NCBI GenBank assembly: GCA_013407085.1
Contig: JACCGJ010016169.1
Coordinates: 1 to 64,000 of the forward strand
Reading direction: 5' to 3'
Origin: Atriophallophorus winterbourni
Lineage: Eukaryota; Platyhelminthes; Trematoda; Plagiorchiida; Microphallidae
Length of the DNA: 64,000 bases
Shown here: one piece after another, positions 50,001 through 56,900 of the stretch
Numbering within the stretch: position 1 is the stretch's first letter
Layout: each line of letters starts with the position of its first letter
The notes under the pieces: generated by a model
What the model saw: only the letters and a program-made list of their open reading frames with translations
What the model was told of the DNA's origin: nothing
The model's database searches: none
Program-made: the position numbers and the translations under genes

Positions 50001-50219
50001 AAATGCTATAAATTCAAACAATTTTTGTATCATTTATTCACACAGACGGGCTTCATTGACGTGTTCGTCGAACCGCTCTGGAAGCACTTTTGTCGCTTAG
50101 TTCAGCCGGAATTCGAGTGGATTATTCCGCAAGTGCTTAGCAACCGAAGATGGTATGCAATGCAATTGCAAGAACCGAAGACAACAAAACCGATAAAAAC
50201 TTTTCGTCGACTTCTTTAA
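19163..50219 (+). CDS. Class I cyclic-nucleotide phosphodiesterase, multi-exon gene (span of the exons I can join)
   Basis: The gene encodes a 3',5'-cyclic-nucleotide phosphodiesterase, which hydrolyses cAMP and/or cGMP to the 5' nucleotide. Nineteen exons join with every splice phase matching: 19163-19327, 24670-24687, 25442-25468, 27470-27496, 27571-27606, 31001-31027, 33887-33922, 34926-34964, 35750-35787, 38467-38567, 39197-39290, 41126-41235, 42979-43080, 43787-43948, 46337-46436, 48211-48365, 48473-48583, 49639-49845 and 50046-50219. They give at least 575 residues, with the 5' end not resolved. The catalytic half carries the family metal-binding pattern: a YHSSLHAADV block, HDVGHPG, YNDNSVLENHH, VHCADL and the purine-clamp glutamine in KAQTGF. 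It mixes PDE4-, PDE1- and PDE8-like features (for example the PDE4-like SPMC block), so I do not assign a subfamily. No UCR, PAS or GAF domain is recognisable upstream. The catalytic exons are near certain; the upstream microexons rest on splice signals and phase alone. Confidence 0.85.
19518..19574. repeat. (TA)n microsatellite
   Basis: About 28 TA units with one interruption (ATCTAT) near 19,560. Confidence 0.95.
19745..21065 (-). mobile_element. RTE-like retrotransposon, decayed RT and C-terminal part
   Basis: In - strand order and shifting frames: VFIDLTKAFD, FSALLQKHAFRTKTEGLHLR, FADEAAIFAHSQANLQSLMD (box with FADE for FADD), TVGNSQLEPVNHFTY, LVYGSETWTTHARHDRKLN and ILNISWMDK, then the 3' GEEQI tail. 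Same family as the 2.2-, 6.65-, 10.4- and 28.3-kb copies. Confidence 0.85.
21240..22470 (-). mobile_element. CR1-like retrotransposon, decayed RT part
   Basis: In - strand order: PIYKGG, VSRLLERFVGDELIKH, LLSIAQHGFRTRHCCLTNLL, CYLDMSKAFDRVNHSILLQK, LRSVLGPTLFLVYANDY, then LSWVTED and HKLPYEE. These are the ordered RT motifs of a CR1-type LINE, with internal stops and frameshifts. Confidence 0.85.
23073..23282 (+). other. Coding-like stretch after a good acceptor, unidentified
   Basis: After acceptor atcggttccacag the frame LPRHPLVSQPLDDFAPFIPE continues for about 60 codons to TGA with protein-like composition. No homology is recognised and no donor was found. It could be a terminal exon or a transposon remnant. 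Confidence 0.2.
23300..23630 (-). repeat. Unidentified repeat with coding potential (copy 1)
   Basis: A 123-codon frame includes FWVSRRGRVTTLVAIQRYVI. A related peptide, VWVTRGGRVTWLMLSRNVTI, lies at 26,880-26,950 on the opposite strand. Two diverged copies of the same sequence suggest a mobile element or duplicated gene fragment of unknown type. Confidence 0.4.
24670..24687 (+). CDS. Phosphodiesterase microexon, 18 nt
   Basis: A long pyrimidine-rich acceptor (catccctcacatttgcag) and a strong donor (AAA|gtgagt) enclose 18 nt in phase 2/2 encoding TRPRA plus split codons. A longer version from 24,596 is also open but would leave in phase 1 and break the downstream chain. Confidence 0.5.
25442..25468 (+). 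CDS. Phosphodiesterase microexon, 27 nt
   Basis: Acceptor ctatctatcttacag and donor AAG|gtaagt bound 27 nt in phase 2/2, encoding TKWRESFK with an arginine completed at the next junction. The alternative phase is also open but gives a less charged peptide. Confidence 0.55.
26640..26990 (+). repeat. Unidentified repeat with coding potential (copy 2)
   Basis: A frame of 90 codons contains FERLEQQHLRRYEKMDNDIK, then WQEWVDLRNESRQ, and the RGGRVTW motif shared with the 23.3-kb copy. No family is recognised. Confidence 0.4.
27470..27496 (+). CDS. Phosphodiesterase microexon, 27 nt
   Basis: Acceptor cccacgtttttag and donor AGA|gtgagt bound 27 nt in phase 2/2, encoding QSRPKSVR. It is separated by only 74 nt from the next microexon. 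Confidence 0.55.
27571..27606 (+). CDS. Phosphodiesterase microexon, 36 nt
   Basis: Acceptor atatcgttacag and donor AAG|gtgggt bound 36 nt in phase 2/2 encoding MLDEQNEMNFV. The other phases hit stops, so this exon fixes the reading phase of the microexon chain. Confidence 0.55.
27955..28225 (-). mobile_element. Penelope-type terminal-repeat fragment (tandem join)
   Basis: 27960-28080 matches the body of the 42.3-kb repeat (GCATGCGCTTGGAACAGTGG and onward), and 28081-28225 matches its beginning, so this is the junction of two head-to-tail units. It abuts the RTE-like copy at 28.26 kb. Confidence 0.6.
28160..28195 (-). ncRNA. Degenerate hammerhead motif
   Basis: - strand core CTGATGAG and stem II GTGC-AAACA-GCAC are kept, but GAAA has become AAAA (G12 lost) and stem III is changed. 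It is expected to be inactive. Confidence 0.5.
28226..31000. other. Phosphodiesterase intron filled by the RTE-like copy
   Basis: Beyond the retroelement (to about 30.2 kb) the stretch to 31.0 kb shows no recognised feature. Confidence 0.4.
28265..30025 (-). mobile_element. RTE-like retrotransposon, endonuclease and first RT part, decayed
   Basis: In - strand order: a 5' region with TWN-type start, TITRHCYANRKRLHIFWKGR, YDEPRLHGIEFAGRNSLLKG, GIERIWTP, VNVYAQKLSSTTS (endonuclease motifs), then RT segments parallel to the 20.4-20.9-kb copy down to the AACACGAGAGTTCAATCGG stretch. Sequence that may be its 5' leader continues to about 30,230. Many frameshifts. Confidence 0.8.
31001..31027 (+). 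CDS. Phosphodiesterase microexon, 27 nt
   Basis: Acceptor ttatttattttgtag and donor CGA|gtgagt bound 27 nt in phase 2/2, encoding the acidic peptide DIGNEDYT. It follows a retroelement-filled intron. Confidence 0.55.
31733..33180 (-). mobile_element. Penelope-like element: RT C-terminal part, GIY-YIG domain and 3' tail
   Basis: In - strand order: SVQQIVKGIAICLNMNHFLF, GLASGSSISSVFTNMYMEHF, RYVDDTFDMMKRDRLEAFHS (catalytic YVDD), LDCLARKQNSKISTTVYRNP, YSSAHPHKVFNSVAKSLFYK, then GCAKNCVYKINYKCYSAVYV-GQTSREL (GIY-YIG type) and NVEVIKPYMERLNAKAVENT. Several stops and frameshifts; 5'-truncated. It lies inside a phosphodiesterase intron, antisense to the gene. Confidence 0.88.
31743..31780 (-). ncRNA. 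Hammerhead-like motif in the Penelope 3' tail, probably decayed
   Basis: - strand CTGTCGA (one change from CTGANGA), a stem II of GCT-C-CTG/CAG-A-AGC with one mismatch and loop AGT, GAAA, then ACGTT giving a minimal palindromic stem III. Stem I pairing is poor. Confidence 0.35.
33887..33922 (+). CDS. Phosphodiesterase microexon, 36 nt
   Basis: Acceptor tgctgtttgttacacag and donor AAG|gtaagc bound 36 nt in phase 2/2 encoding YFTIESDRTDS. Confidence 0.55.
34255..34490 (-). mobile_element. RTE-like C-terminal tail fragment (36.7-kb family)
   Basis: SGGQVKTWLATMRSDVKLLG, RSVYGWRTWDRTWLKICADL and NRRAWVTAIRDVNEADSSS match the end of the 36.7-kb copy at very high identity. 5'-truncated, inserted antisense in a phosphodiesterase intron. 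Confidence 0.85.
34926..34964 (+). CDS. Phosphodiesterase microexon, 39 nt
   Basis: Acceptor gattgacgtttcag and donor AAAG|gtagtt bound 39 nt in phase 2/2 encoding SFLEDGLGKYGK. Confidence 0.5.
35508..35519 (+). CDS. Possible alternative first coding exon (four codons)
   Basis: AAG-ATG-TGG-CTA-CTG ends exactly at a strong donor (gtaagt) in phase 0, with an in-frame TAA 27 nt upstream. It would join in phase 0 to an exon starting at 35,700 (DEFKYNLLEEICVHSV, then RAVFMKQK) and continue in frame through all catalytic exons, giving a 471-residue isoform. It is incompatible in frame with the microexon chain, so it would act as an alternative promoter or start. Confidence 0.4.
35750..35787 (+). 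CDS. Phosphodiesterase exon, phase switch from microexons to catalytic exons
   Basis: With acceptor gtgcattcggttag the exon enters in phase 2 and matches the microexon chain (AVFMKQKLRQIK). With the upstream acceptor cgattttag at 35,699 the exon is 88 nt (35700-35787), enters in phase 0 and matches the four-codon start at 35,508. Both versions leave in phase 1 at the same donor (gtatta). Confidence 0.5.
36270..36600 (-). mobile_element. Penelope-like C-terminal fragment
   Basis: FKPHVERLHTEVVEITKPST and ADNKIDRAEIFTIWYSA parallel the NVEVIKPYMERLNAKAVENT region that follows the GIY-YIG domain at 32.0-32.2 kb. It abuts the RTE-like copy at 36.7 kb. Confidence 0.55.
36680..37960 (+). mobile_element. 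RTE-like retrotransposon, young 5'-truncated copy with an almost intact RT
   Basis: A frame of more than 350 codons holds ordered RT motifs: FRRGRGCFDQLFTLRRILEH, FIDFEAAFESVDRDSLWSVM, GVRQGCPLSPVLFNFAINWT, LEYADDIVIL (intact YADD) and FRYLGSCVL, then VLSYGCEMWHMRVEDMRKLE, LRRILNVRWDERVTND and RVRWFGHILRRSD. A single TAG at 37,742 interrupts the frame; the 34.3-kb copy has TGG there. The frame then continues to GWRTWDRTWLTICADLASNR and RDVSRR, ending in an (AAAGT)n tail. It lies in a phosphodiesterase intron in the same sense as the gene. Confidence 0.93.
37936..37958 (+). repeat. (AAAGT)n tail of the RTE-like copy
   Basis: Four AAAGT units directly after the 3' end (GATAGTCGCACT). Short tandem 3' tails are typical of RTE-clade elements. 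Related ends lie at 34.26 and 55.98 kb. Confidence 0.8.
38467..38567 (+). CDS. Phosphodiesterase exon (VPLTPRELKYRRASK...)
   Basis: Acceptor tttggtcatttag and donor AAG|gtaggt. It enters with two nucleotides completing GTA and ends in phase 0 at MKK. It contains an RRAS sequence that would fit a basophilic kinase site such as PKA; that role is inference. Confidence 0.7.
39197..39290 (+). CDS. Phosphodiesterase exon (LMRKMLLKVGDDIED...)
   Basis: Acceptor cactctttcag and donor C|gtgagt, phase 0 in and phase 1 out. It is a charged, probably helical segment upstream of the catalytic domain and has no recognised domain. Confidence 0.75.
39788..39855 (-). ncRNA. Degenerate hammerhead-bearing terminal-repeat fragment
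   Basis: - strand CTGATGAG at 39833-39826, stem II GCGC-AAACA-GCAC (one mismatch), then GTAAACGGTC in place of GAAACCGGTC. It matches the start of the 42.3-kb repeat and is expected to be inactive. Confidence 0.5.
40989..41024. repeat. (ATG)n trinucleotide microsatellite
   Basis: About 12 ATG units. On the - strand it reads as a polyhistidine run in a spurious frame. It lies just upstream of the phosphodiesterase exon at 41,126. Confidence 0.95.
41126..41235 (+). CDS. Phosphodiesterase exon (QVLSENKVNMFTGK...)
   Basis: Acceptor gatccagttcaccag and donor GAG|gtaagc. Phase 1 in, phase 0 out, ending AREKEALE. It links to the first helix of the catalytic domain. Confidence 0.75.
42241..42519. 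repeat. Inverted terminal-repeat unit of a hammerhead-bearing element (Penelope type)
   Basis: Arms 42241-42331 and 42430-42519 are inverted copies with TTTGCATGCAT ends, around about 100 bp of internal sequence that is also present at 27.96-28.08 kb. It sits in a phosphodiesterase intron. No ORF. Confidence 0.75.
42265..42308 (-). ncRNA. Hammerhead ribozyme motif, complete core
   Basis: - strand: CTGATGAG at 42301-42294, stem II GTGC-AAACA-GCAC (perfect 4 bp), GAAA, palindromic stem III ACCGGT, C17 at 42,272 (GUC). Stem I pairs GTGGGG with CCTTAC (six pairs, two of them G-U). Predicted cleavage lies between 42,272 and 42,271. The inverted arm at 42.45-42.50 kb has lost the core (TTGATAAA). 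Confidence 0.75.
42979..43080 (+). CDS. Phosphodiesterase exon, start of the catalytic domain
   Basis: Acceptor ttatttcgcttag and donor GAG|gtaaac; 34 codons in phase 0/0. EWNMDIFKLDDLVDGHTLVF matches the W-x-x-D-I-F entry helix that opens PDE catalytic domains. Confidence 0.88.
43787..43948 (+). CDS. Phosphodiesterase catalytic exon with the YHxxxHAADV block
   Basis: Acceptor cctttattcatttag and donor GCC|gtaagt; 54 codons in phase 0/0. LLEANYKPNFYHSSLHAADV supplies the general-acid histidine (first H) and the first metal-ligand histidine (second H), by family analogy. Confidence 0.93.
43949..46336. other. Phosphodiesterase intron without recognised content
   Basis: A 2.4-kb intron between two firm catalytic exons. 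I see no repeat or exon in it; the 60-codon frame at 45,286 has no support. Confidence 0.6.
46337..46436 (+). CDS. Phosphodiesterase catalytic exon with the HD signature
   Basis: Acceptor tacccttgtttttcag and donor C|gtaagt; phase 0 in, phase 1 out. AAAAHDVGHPGFNNQYLINT fits the PDEase I signature HD[LIVMFY]xHx[AG]xx[NQ]x[LIVMFY] as I recall it. The fourth residue is G where many families have D. Confidence 0.95.
47290..47690. other. Coding-like island in a phosphodiesterase intron, unidentified
   Basis: The - strand frame includes MEDIEHILPIQLPCPGQLQI and RSELELAFLLCASVRQTG, more protein-like and GC-richer than the surrounding intron. No family is recognised and no splice sites fit the host gene. 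Probably a mobile-element remnant. Confidence 0.2.
48211..48365 (+). CDS. Phosphodiesterase catalytic exon with YNDNSVLENHH
   Basis: Acceptor cgatttttttgaaag and donor TCA|gtgagt; phase 1 in, phase 0 out. AITYNDNSVLENHHAASTF matches the strongly conserved LENHH segment shared by PDE1, PDE4 and PDE9. Confidence 0.95.
48473..48583 (+). CDS. Phosphodiesterase catalytic exon with NTDMARH
   Basis: Acceptor attcgatttcag and donor TCT|gtgagt; 37 codons in phase 0/0. ILNTDMARHANVIEHF matches the [LS]-x-TDM-x-x-H helix of PDE catalytic domains. Confidence 0.93.
49639..49845 (+). CDS. Phosphodiesterase catalytic exon with the VHCADL metal ligand
   Basis: Acceptor tctagggattcag and donor CAG|gtgagc; 69 codons in phase 0/0. 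TTLVHCADLAGPTRALPIYR supplies the aspartate metal ligand, and LGLPISPMCNRDS matches the SP-[ML]-C-[DN] loop. The exon ends at the purine-clamp glutamine (KAQ). An acceptor eight nucleotides upstream (tctag, exon from 49,631) would break the frame. Confidence 0.95.
50046..50219 (+). CDS. Phosphodiesterase terminal exon
   Basis: Acceptor catttattcacacag; 57 codons plus TAA. TGFIDVFVEPLWKHFCRLVQ matches the end of PDE catalytic domains (GFI-D-[FY]-[IV]-x-P-[LT]-[WF]). It ends KPIKTFRRLL with a short basic tail. Confidence 0.95.
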   Translation, partial: TGFIDVFVEPLWKHFCRLVQPEFEWIIPQVLSNRRWYAMQLQEPKTTKPIKTFRRLL

Positions 50220-50433
50220 CCTGTATTTTCTCATTTTGTCACTCGATATGGTGGTGGTAATAACAGATATTTTAGCACTGCGATAAAGAATGAATAGCTC
50301 AGGAACTGCGCGTGAAAGAACATTCAGTATTCTGGCGGAACATTACACTCCGGTGATGAGGCCGGAGACTGTACGGATGAAACAGAGCAAAAGCCATTTT
50401 GGATTCACCCAACTTACACTTGCGCAGATATTC

Positions 50434-50439
50434 AATAAA
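50434..50439 (+). terminator. Candidate poly(A) signal AATAAA for the phosphodiesterase
   Basis: The first AATAAA downstream of the stop at 50,219 lies 215 nt beyond it, in the convergent intergenic stretch. Confidence 0.4.
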
Positions 50440-50707
50440 AATTGGACACAAAACAAAACATGTAGCTTCAAAGTTCAAACAGTGTTTAACAACGCCCCAC
50501 CGTTTCAGGCGCGCGGAAACAGGTTATACTGTCCTCAAGTAAAGGGTTCAAGCATAACGAAATTATTGGTAGACAAGTGCAAGTATTTCGTTCAAGCGCT
50601 TAACTAGGGAATCTAGCACGTGTCGTGTATATAGCATACCGACTTAACACATTCGGCGTGCTTTCCGAAATGTGCTTCCAAGCAGATTCTATACAGGTAA
50701 ATCTACG

Positions 50708-50713
50708 TTTAAT
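50708..50713 (-). terminator. Candidate poly(A) signal ATTAAA for PARG
   Basis: ATTAAA on the - strand lies about 150 nt past the PARG stop at 50,863. No AATAAA was seen on that strand in the gap. Confidence 0.35.
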
Positions 50714-50862
50714 CGTTATGTCTAGGTTATACATATAAGAGCAAACTCGAAAAAGAGATACACCATCCATCTGTCAGGGAAAACAATGATATAAAAACAA
50801 ATGAATCGCGGGAAGTTATAAAAATACGGGTTTGTTATGCAAGGTCGCTTTCGCACATAATA

Positions 50863-50963
50863 TCACACCGGGACAGACAGTCGGGTTTTGACATACTCGA
50901 ACAGTGTCCACGGTTCCAATTGGACGGAAGAATCCAACGTGGTCAGCACTTGAAATAATCCAC
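50863..50963 (-). CDS. PARG: PARG terminal exon
   Basis: Acceptor cgaccatttcag, phase 1 in, 32 codons then TGA. GLFQVLTTLDSSVQLEPWTL follows the ITV(G) junction in frame. C-terminal sequence is poorly conserved in the family, so the call rests on phase, position and length. Confidence 0.75.
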
Positions 50964-53900
50964 CTGAAATGGTCGCGGGTTGTGAAAGTGGGTTCACACA
51001 AACGTGGTTAAACACAATATTAAATGAAGGTCAAACAAGCATGTGGTCAATATGAGGAAAACCTCAAAATCTTTTCATTAGAAAATTTAAAAGGAGCGTT
51101 TTGCTATACAGTCTTACCAAGTATTTTATCCGGAAATCAGTTGATGCTGTTCTTGTTGAATGCGATGATCATCTATCTTATAAGGTCTTTTACACTAATG
51201 ACGATTTCGAGTTTCTCTGCGATTAATCCAGAACGACAATTATAATTTGTGTGCATTTGATGACGCTGTTTATTGTAGAAGGTATGCTCCAAGGTCCAAT
51301 TATTAAAAATGCTCATTAGAACAATAAGAACGTCTTGAAATCGATAGAGAAAATGCGGGGAGATACTGTTCCCTAATATAACCAATGCTGTTGACTTACC
51401 AACGGTTATTTTGTTTGAAAACAGAAATTGATGCATTACATGAATACTGGTAGAAAGATCCTGATCGTGAAAGGTGAAATAGGCCATCGACTTTTCTGCT
51501 TCCAAACACGCCATCATTTGTATCAAAGCTAAATGAAGGGAAACACAGAGATAGATGGCAGCTCAGAGATGGAACACATAGAGCGTTAACAGGCCAACCA
51601 AAACGCCGGAGGCGAAACATTAAATTTCAGTGAAAAATAACGGAAAACACCCAGGAAGCCCAAACGGTCTATGGCTGTTTGCCGCAATCAGATTCAGGCA
51701 ATATGAATATGGTATATGGTATGAAAGCACAGTCAGTGGCTGCACGTGGGCTGAGATACTGTCAGGTAGCCCAGACCTAGACAGATAAGAGGGGGAATAG
51801 AAATGGTAGTAAGACTCCAGCGTGTTTCAGCATGCAGCTCACTACCGGTGGCCAATCAATTTAGCACGATGTTAGCCACGCAGCACAGAAATACTCCACG
51901 ATTGCACATCCGTGAAGGCAGCAGGATTAGGTTGAGTGGAGAAGTAAAATATGATTCGCCATAAATTGGTAAGCAGCAGGCATGATGACAAAAATCGACC
52001 ATGGGTATGCATTCTCGTTAACAGTACAAAAGCGATTTCTTGCACATTGACTAATATACATCCAGACCTAGACGAAAACTAATGAAAACCATACAATGAC
52101 AAGATCTGAGTACGTTATCGGTGGTGGTGGTTGCCATCAATATACCAAAAGACTACAACCGTATCACAAGGCGATAATTCTTTGAGTTTGTGCGGCTGTG
52201 GGGTCGTGCAGTAATACAAAGCATTGTTTGTCGGGATCGTTCAGTTACGGTGCTGTCGTCATACATGGCGAAACAAGTAAAAGTCGAGATGCACACGGTT
52301 GGACTCGCGACTGCGATTGACTCATACACTCATTTGTGGAGATTGTTTGGAGAGCGGTTGGACACCGGATATATCGATCAACTTTTAGTCGCAAGGCCCA
52401 GGTTCGAATCCCATTCGGCTGTACATTTCGATAAAATGTGCTTAGCTTAGATACCCATCATACCCACGGATGTGCGGTCGTGCAGCACCTCTGTTCTGTG
52501 CAGCTAACACTGTGCTTTGGATACCACTAGTATTGACCGCGAACCGATAGCTTATTGTTATTTTACTACCAATATATCACAATATATCATTTAACGTGCA
52601 CTACACTAGCACACTACCTTTTTAACCTGTTTTTTCTATACGGAGCTACAATCAACTAGACTGGAAAGAGGTTCTAATATTGTCGACTGAACTGGACTTA
52701 GCCCGAAATCGGGAGAATTAGTAACCGCAGCGTGATTGCACCAAACTCTCAGTTTTGTAGTTCCTTAGAACTGGTAGGCTGTGTACTGCCAACTAGAGTA
52801 GATGAGGCATTTTGCCATAGCTACCAAATTCGTATATACGCCTTGACTTTTCAAAGACATTCCTTTTTCACTTGTATTTTTCCTCGGCTTTGCCCAGGGC
52901 ACTTCTAGCGTCCTACCTGTTGTAGTTATTGTGGATCTTTAACGCAGCAAGTTCACTGTTTGCTCGAGCCAGAAGCCATGCGTTTTATTCGGTAAAATCC
53001 AGTGGGCTTGTGCTCGCCACCCTTTTTTCGTGCTGCTCTATTCGTGGCTACCACGTAAAGAATTGCGGTTCATCATTTACGCAATCCCTGTTCTCAATTT
53101 CGCTTGCGCCACCGTTTGGTGCCATCTGTAAGTGATGCACGGATGTGCAATCGTGTAGCATTTCTGTGCTGTGCGGCTAAAATCGTGCTAAATTGATTGG
53201 CCAACGGTAGTGAGCTTCATGCTGAAACACGCTGGAGTCTCATTACCATTTCTATTCCACTCCCATATCTGTCTAAGCCTGGGCAACCTGACAGTATCGT
53301 AGCCCACGTGCAGTCTCTGACTGCACGGCACTTTGCCTGGATCAGGCTTGTGCTTTCATACCATACCATACCATCTGTAAGTGACTACTTTCCTTTCTCA
53401 ATATATAAAAATATAGATTATATTTATCACTAAAGTGATACAGTTCATCTTAACTTATTTGGCGCTTGCTCGATTACTCATTGCGAAGCAATAAACACTG
53501 GTCATTGCATCTAAATGCGAAATAATGCCATCACTTACGGTTACTATGACTGAGACCGGGTTTAGATGCTGCGAATGGAGCTCGTGCATGAGCTATGCTA
53601 CCCTTAAGTTACTCATATCTTTTCAGAAAATCGTATTTTGCTTACTTTTGTACTTTATACCTTACAACGGGAAATTTTTTTAACCATTAAACGAACGGAA
53701 ACTGCACTCACTTAGAGCACAAACTTGCGAGTGATAATTGTTGAGTATTTTTAGTTGCGACCGCAGCAATTCATATCTTTAGTCTCCAGCAAACCAAAGG
53801 GCTTCTCACGGTTCGATGTACAAATGTGAATAGTGATTTCACGGAAGTATGGAACTAGATGTCACAAGGTCTTGTCTGATCATTATAGCGCCATCAGATG

Positions 53901-56900
53901 CATAACGCCAGTGCCAGAGACTGTTCACTGGCTATGCAGATTTAGCTAAACCAATTCACTCGTGAATCCTTTGTGTCTGAGTTATGTACTGCAGATGCTA
54001 AATCGTTGCTCCTAACGCGATTTTTACTGCGTCAAATGAATCGAGCCGCTGCAATCGTAGTCAGACTTGTTTCACTTGCGTACACAAAGACCCAAACGAA
54101 TAAACTGTAGTTGGTGCAGTTTGTCTTCTGGAGTGAGGTCCACGTGATCTGGCATTGTAGTGTTCAATGTTCCAAAGGGATGACAATCATCTTCAGCGAT
54201 GTCGTAGGTGTCTCGAGAATTTCGATCATCCTTACACGTTTTAAAATGAAGTGACGAAACGAGCCACGAGTGCTAAATTGATTGGCCACCAGTGGTGAGC
54301 TGCATGCCTGATTTCTGTCTAGGCCTGGGCAACCTGACAGTATCTTAGCCCACGTACAGTCTCTGACTGTGCGGCACTTCGCCTGGATTAGGCTTGTGCT
54401 TTCATACATGCCGAAACACGCTGGAGTCTCACTACCATTTCTATTTCCCCCCTGATATCTGTCTAGGCCTGGGCAACCTAACAGTATCTTAGCCCACGTG
54501 CAGTCTCTGACTGCGCGGCACTTTGCTTGGATCAGGCTTGTGCTTTCATACCTAGGCGACCTGATAGTATGTTAGCCCACGTGAAGTCTTTGATTGTGTG
54601 GCACTTTTCCTAGATCAGGCTTGTGATTTCATACACACAAAAAAGAATACAAAGCAGCACCCTTTCCAGAAATGAATCAGAGCTATGCACGCATGTATAT
54701 ATGTATATGTATGCATGCATGCATGTATATATATGCATGTATGTATGTTTGTACGTATGTACGAAATCAGAAGACTGATACAGACAAAGTCGGCTGAGAT
54801 ATTGAACAGATAGAGGAAATGAAAAATAAAAACGGTAATGAGACTAATGAATTTCAGTGTGTAGCTCGGTATCGAGGTCAAATTTAGTATGGTGTTCGCT
54901 GAGCGGTACATAAGTAATGCACAAACGCGTATCTAGCGCTATGGGCCACAACAGCATAAGAAAAGGATAATAAGTCTTATTGTGGACCATGATTGTAAAT
55001 ACAATCAACCTTCGAAGGAAAGGTCTATTCCGCGATTCGATGTAATTTGAGGATATATGCAAATTACGTGTTCAACAAGCAATATTATTATCATGCTGTA
55101 ACCAGATGAAAAAGCAGCAAAAATAGAGAAACCAACCTTTGAGATAGACATTTCCTTTGAATGCGCCACACCCCCAATTTCCGGTTGCAATCAACGAGGG
55201 CAACTTCCTACTAGGAGCAAGCTTATCAGTGAATCCACAAAACGCCTGAAAATGGTGAACCGATTTTGGCCAAATGCTTGGTGGTTGTTTCGAGCAAATA
55301 TAATATCTATCTTTTATCATAAGGGTAAAAATGGCCCGAAACATTATATAGCAACCGAACGTCAACAAATCCATACCTTGTTCAGTTCTCTGGAAATAGC
55401 TTCAGGAGTATACTGTTTATCTCTCGATAAAAAGTGAGTGGCATCCATCGCAACAACAGCTGTGTCCCAACGGCCCCATTCATCACTAAAGTGTCAGAAA
55501 AATATTCGATTAGTTTAACTGATCCTTAAAAAATTGTGAACTGATGAAATCGAAACTGTTAAGATTGTCACATTAGACACGCATAAGACTGACTGACTAT
55601 TAAAATATTTACAGGTTATTGTATACCACACACGCATGGCACTCAGAGAAAATTCGTTAGCCAATGACCTAAAAAGACAGTGATGTACAATGTTAGGTCT
55701 TGGACAACCGCTGGACTTGAGAGATCAATTCACCTGGAGTCACACAAAAGCCCCCAAGTTTACACTGCGATCGATACGAATCATTGCTTTTCGTATGAAT
55801 AGATGATTTCCGTTTTCCTTCTCATATCTGTCTAGGCCTGGGCAACCTGACAGTATTTTAGCCCATGAGCAGTCTCTGACTGTGCGGCACCGAGTGGTGC
55901 TGGGGACGCCGCTTTGTACCCAAATTCCCAAGAATCTTCATTGAAGCCGATTCATCCTCCAGTAGGAGATAGTCGCACACAAGTAAGTACCGTGCCTGGA
56001 TCAGGCTTGTGCTTTCATACATCATACATAGGCCATCAACAAGGTTTCTACAATGTCCCGGTTTTATTCGAAGCTCGAGAGTTCCTATCACGCTAAACTC
56101 ATATTCTACATGTAGTTCTTGACATTGCGGCGCATCCTCATTCAGTTCCGCATGAAATCTGTCTTGGCAGTGTTGTCAATGGGTTTCCAAAGGATAGGTC
56201 AAAATTGGCGGCAGTTTAGATGAACCAGTACGTTCTCGATTAGTTGTAATGACTCTACGAATCTACAATAGTCCACGGAACGCATTTGCAAATGCCCGGG
56301 GCCACTCATCACTGTTAATCTTCATGTTTTCAAACAGTATACAGCGTAATTCTTGTTCAAACTGTCGAATACCTTCACATCGGTAGCTGGGTTTAAGTGA
56401 CTGGACTTCCAAAATTTAATCACCCATTCAAACACTGCGTGGGCCTGCGCGACAAGTATTCTCGCATGCGTATCAACGCTCTCTTTGATTACACAGTCAA
56501 CGTTATCGAGCTCATTTTTATTTAAAATAATGGCTGCACCATCGCCATTGAGCTACGTTGAGTAGTTTTATTTGAATGAAAACCTACATAACAATGAAAT
56601 TAAGGAAGCAGGAAAACAGACTTAAAACAATTCACACACGTGAGGATCGGGTTAAAAAAAGAATTCATTTGAATTTTATGACTGACGCTCATAGGTAATG
56701 CTGGAGCAATCTAAAACATTGACTAGCTAGACGGTAAATAATATCACAGTGAAAGTGATGAAAATAGGCCTGCGCAACAATGAGACTCACCGCTTGAATC
56801 CATGGTCAATTTGACTATAGTCGCCAATCCAACGGAAATTTTCCGCATAACCCGTAGATGAGGAAAAACACTCCGCACCTTCAATAATCACGGTTTCTTC

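Noticed and set aside
50290..50607. 105-codon + strand frame between PDE and PARG
   Set aside because: It lies in the convergent 3' region, has no recognised domain, and spans the candidate AATAAA signal. Likely chance or 3' UTR.
52250..52290. Possible hammerhead in the 52.2/57.9-kb repeat (GAAACAAG after a stem-like segment)
   Set aside because: No CUGANGA core or stem II could be found in either copy, although tRNA-derived schistosome repeats can carry hammerheads.
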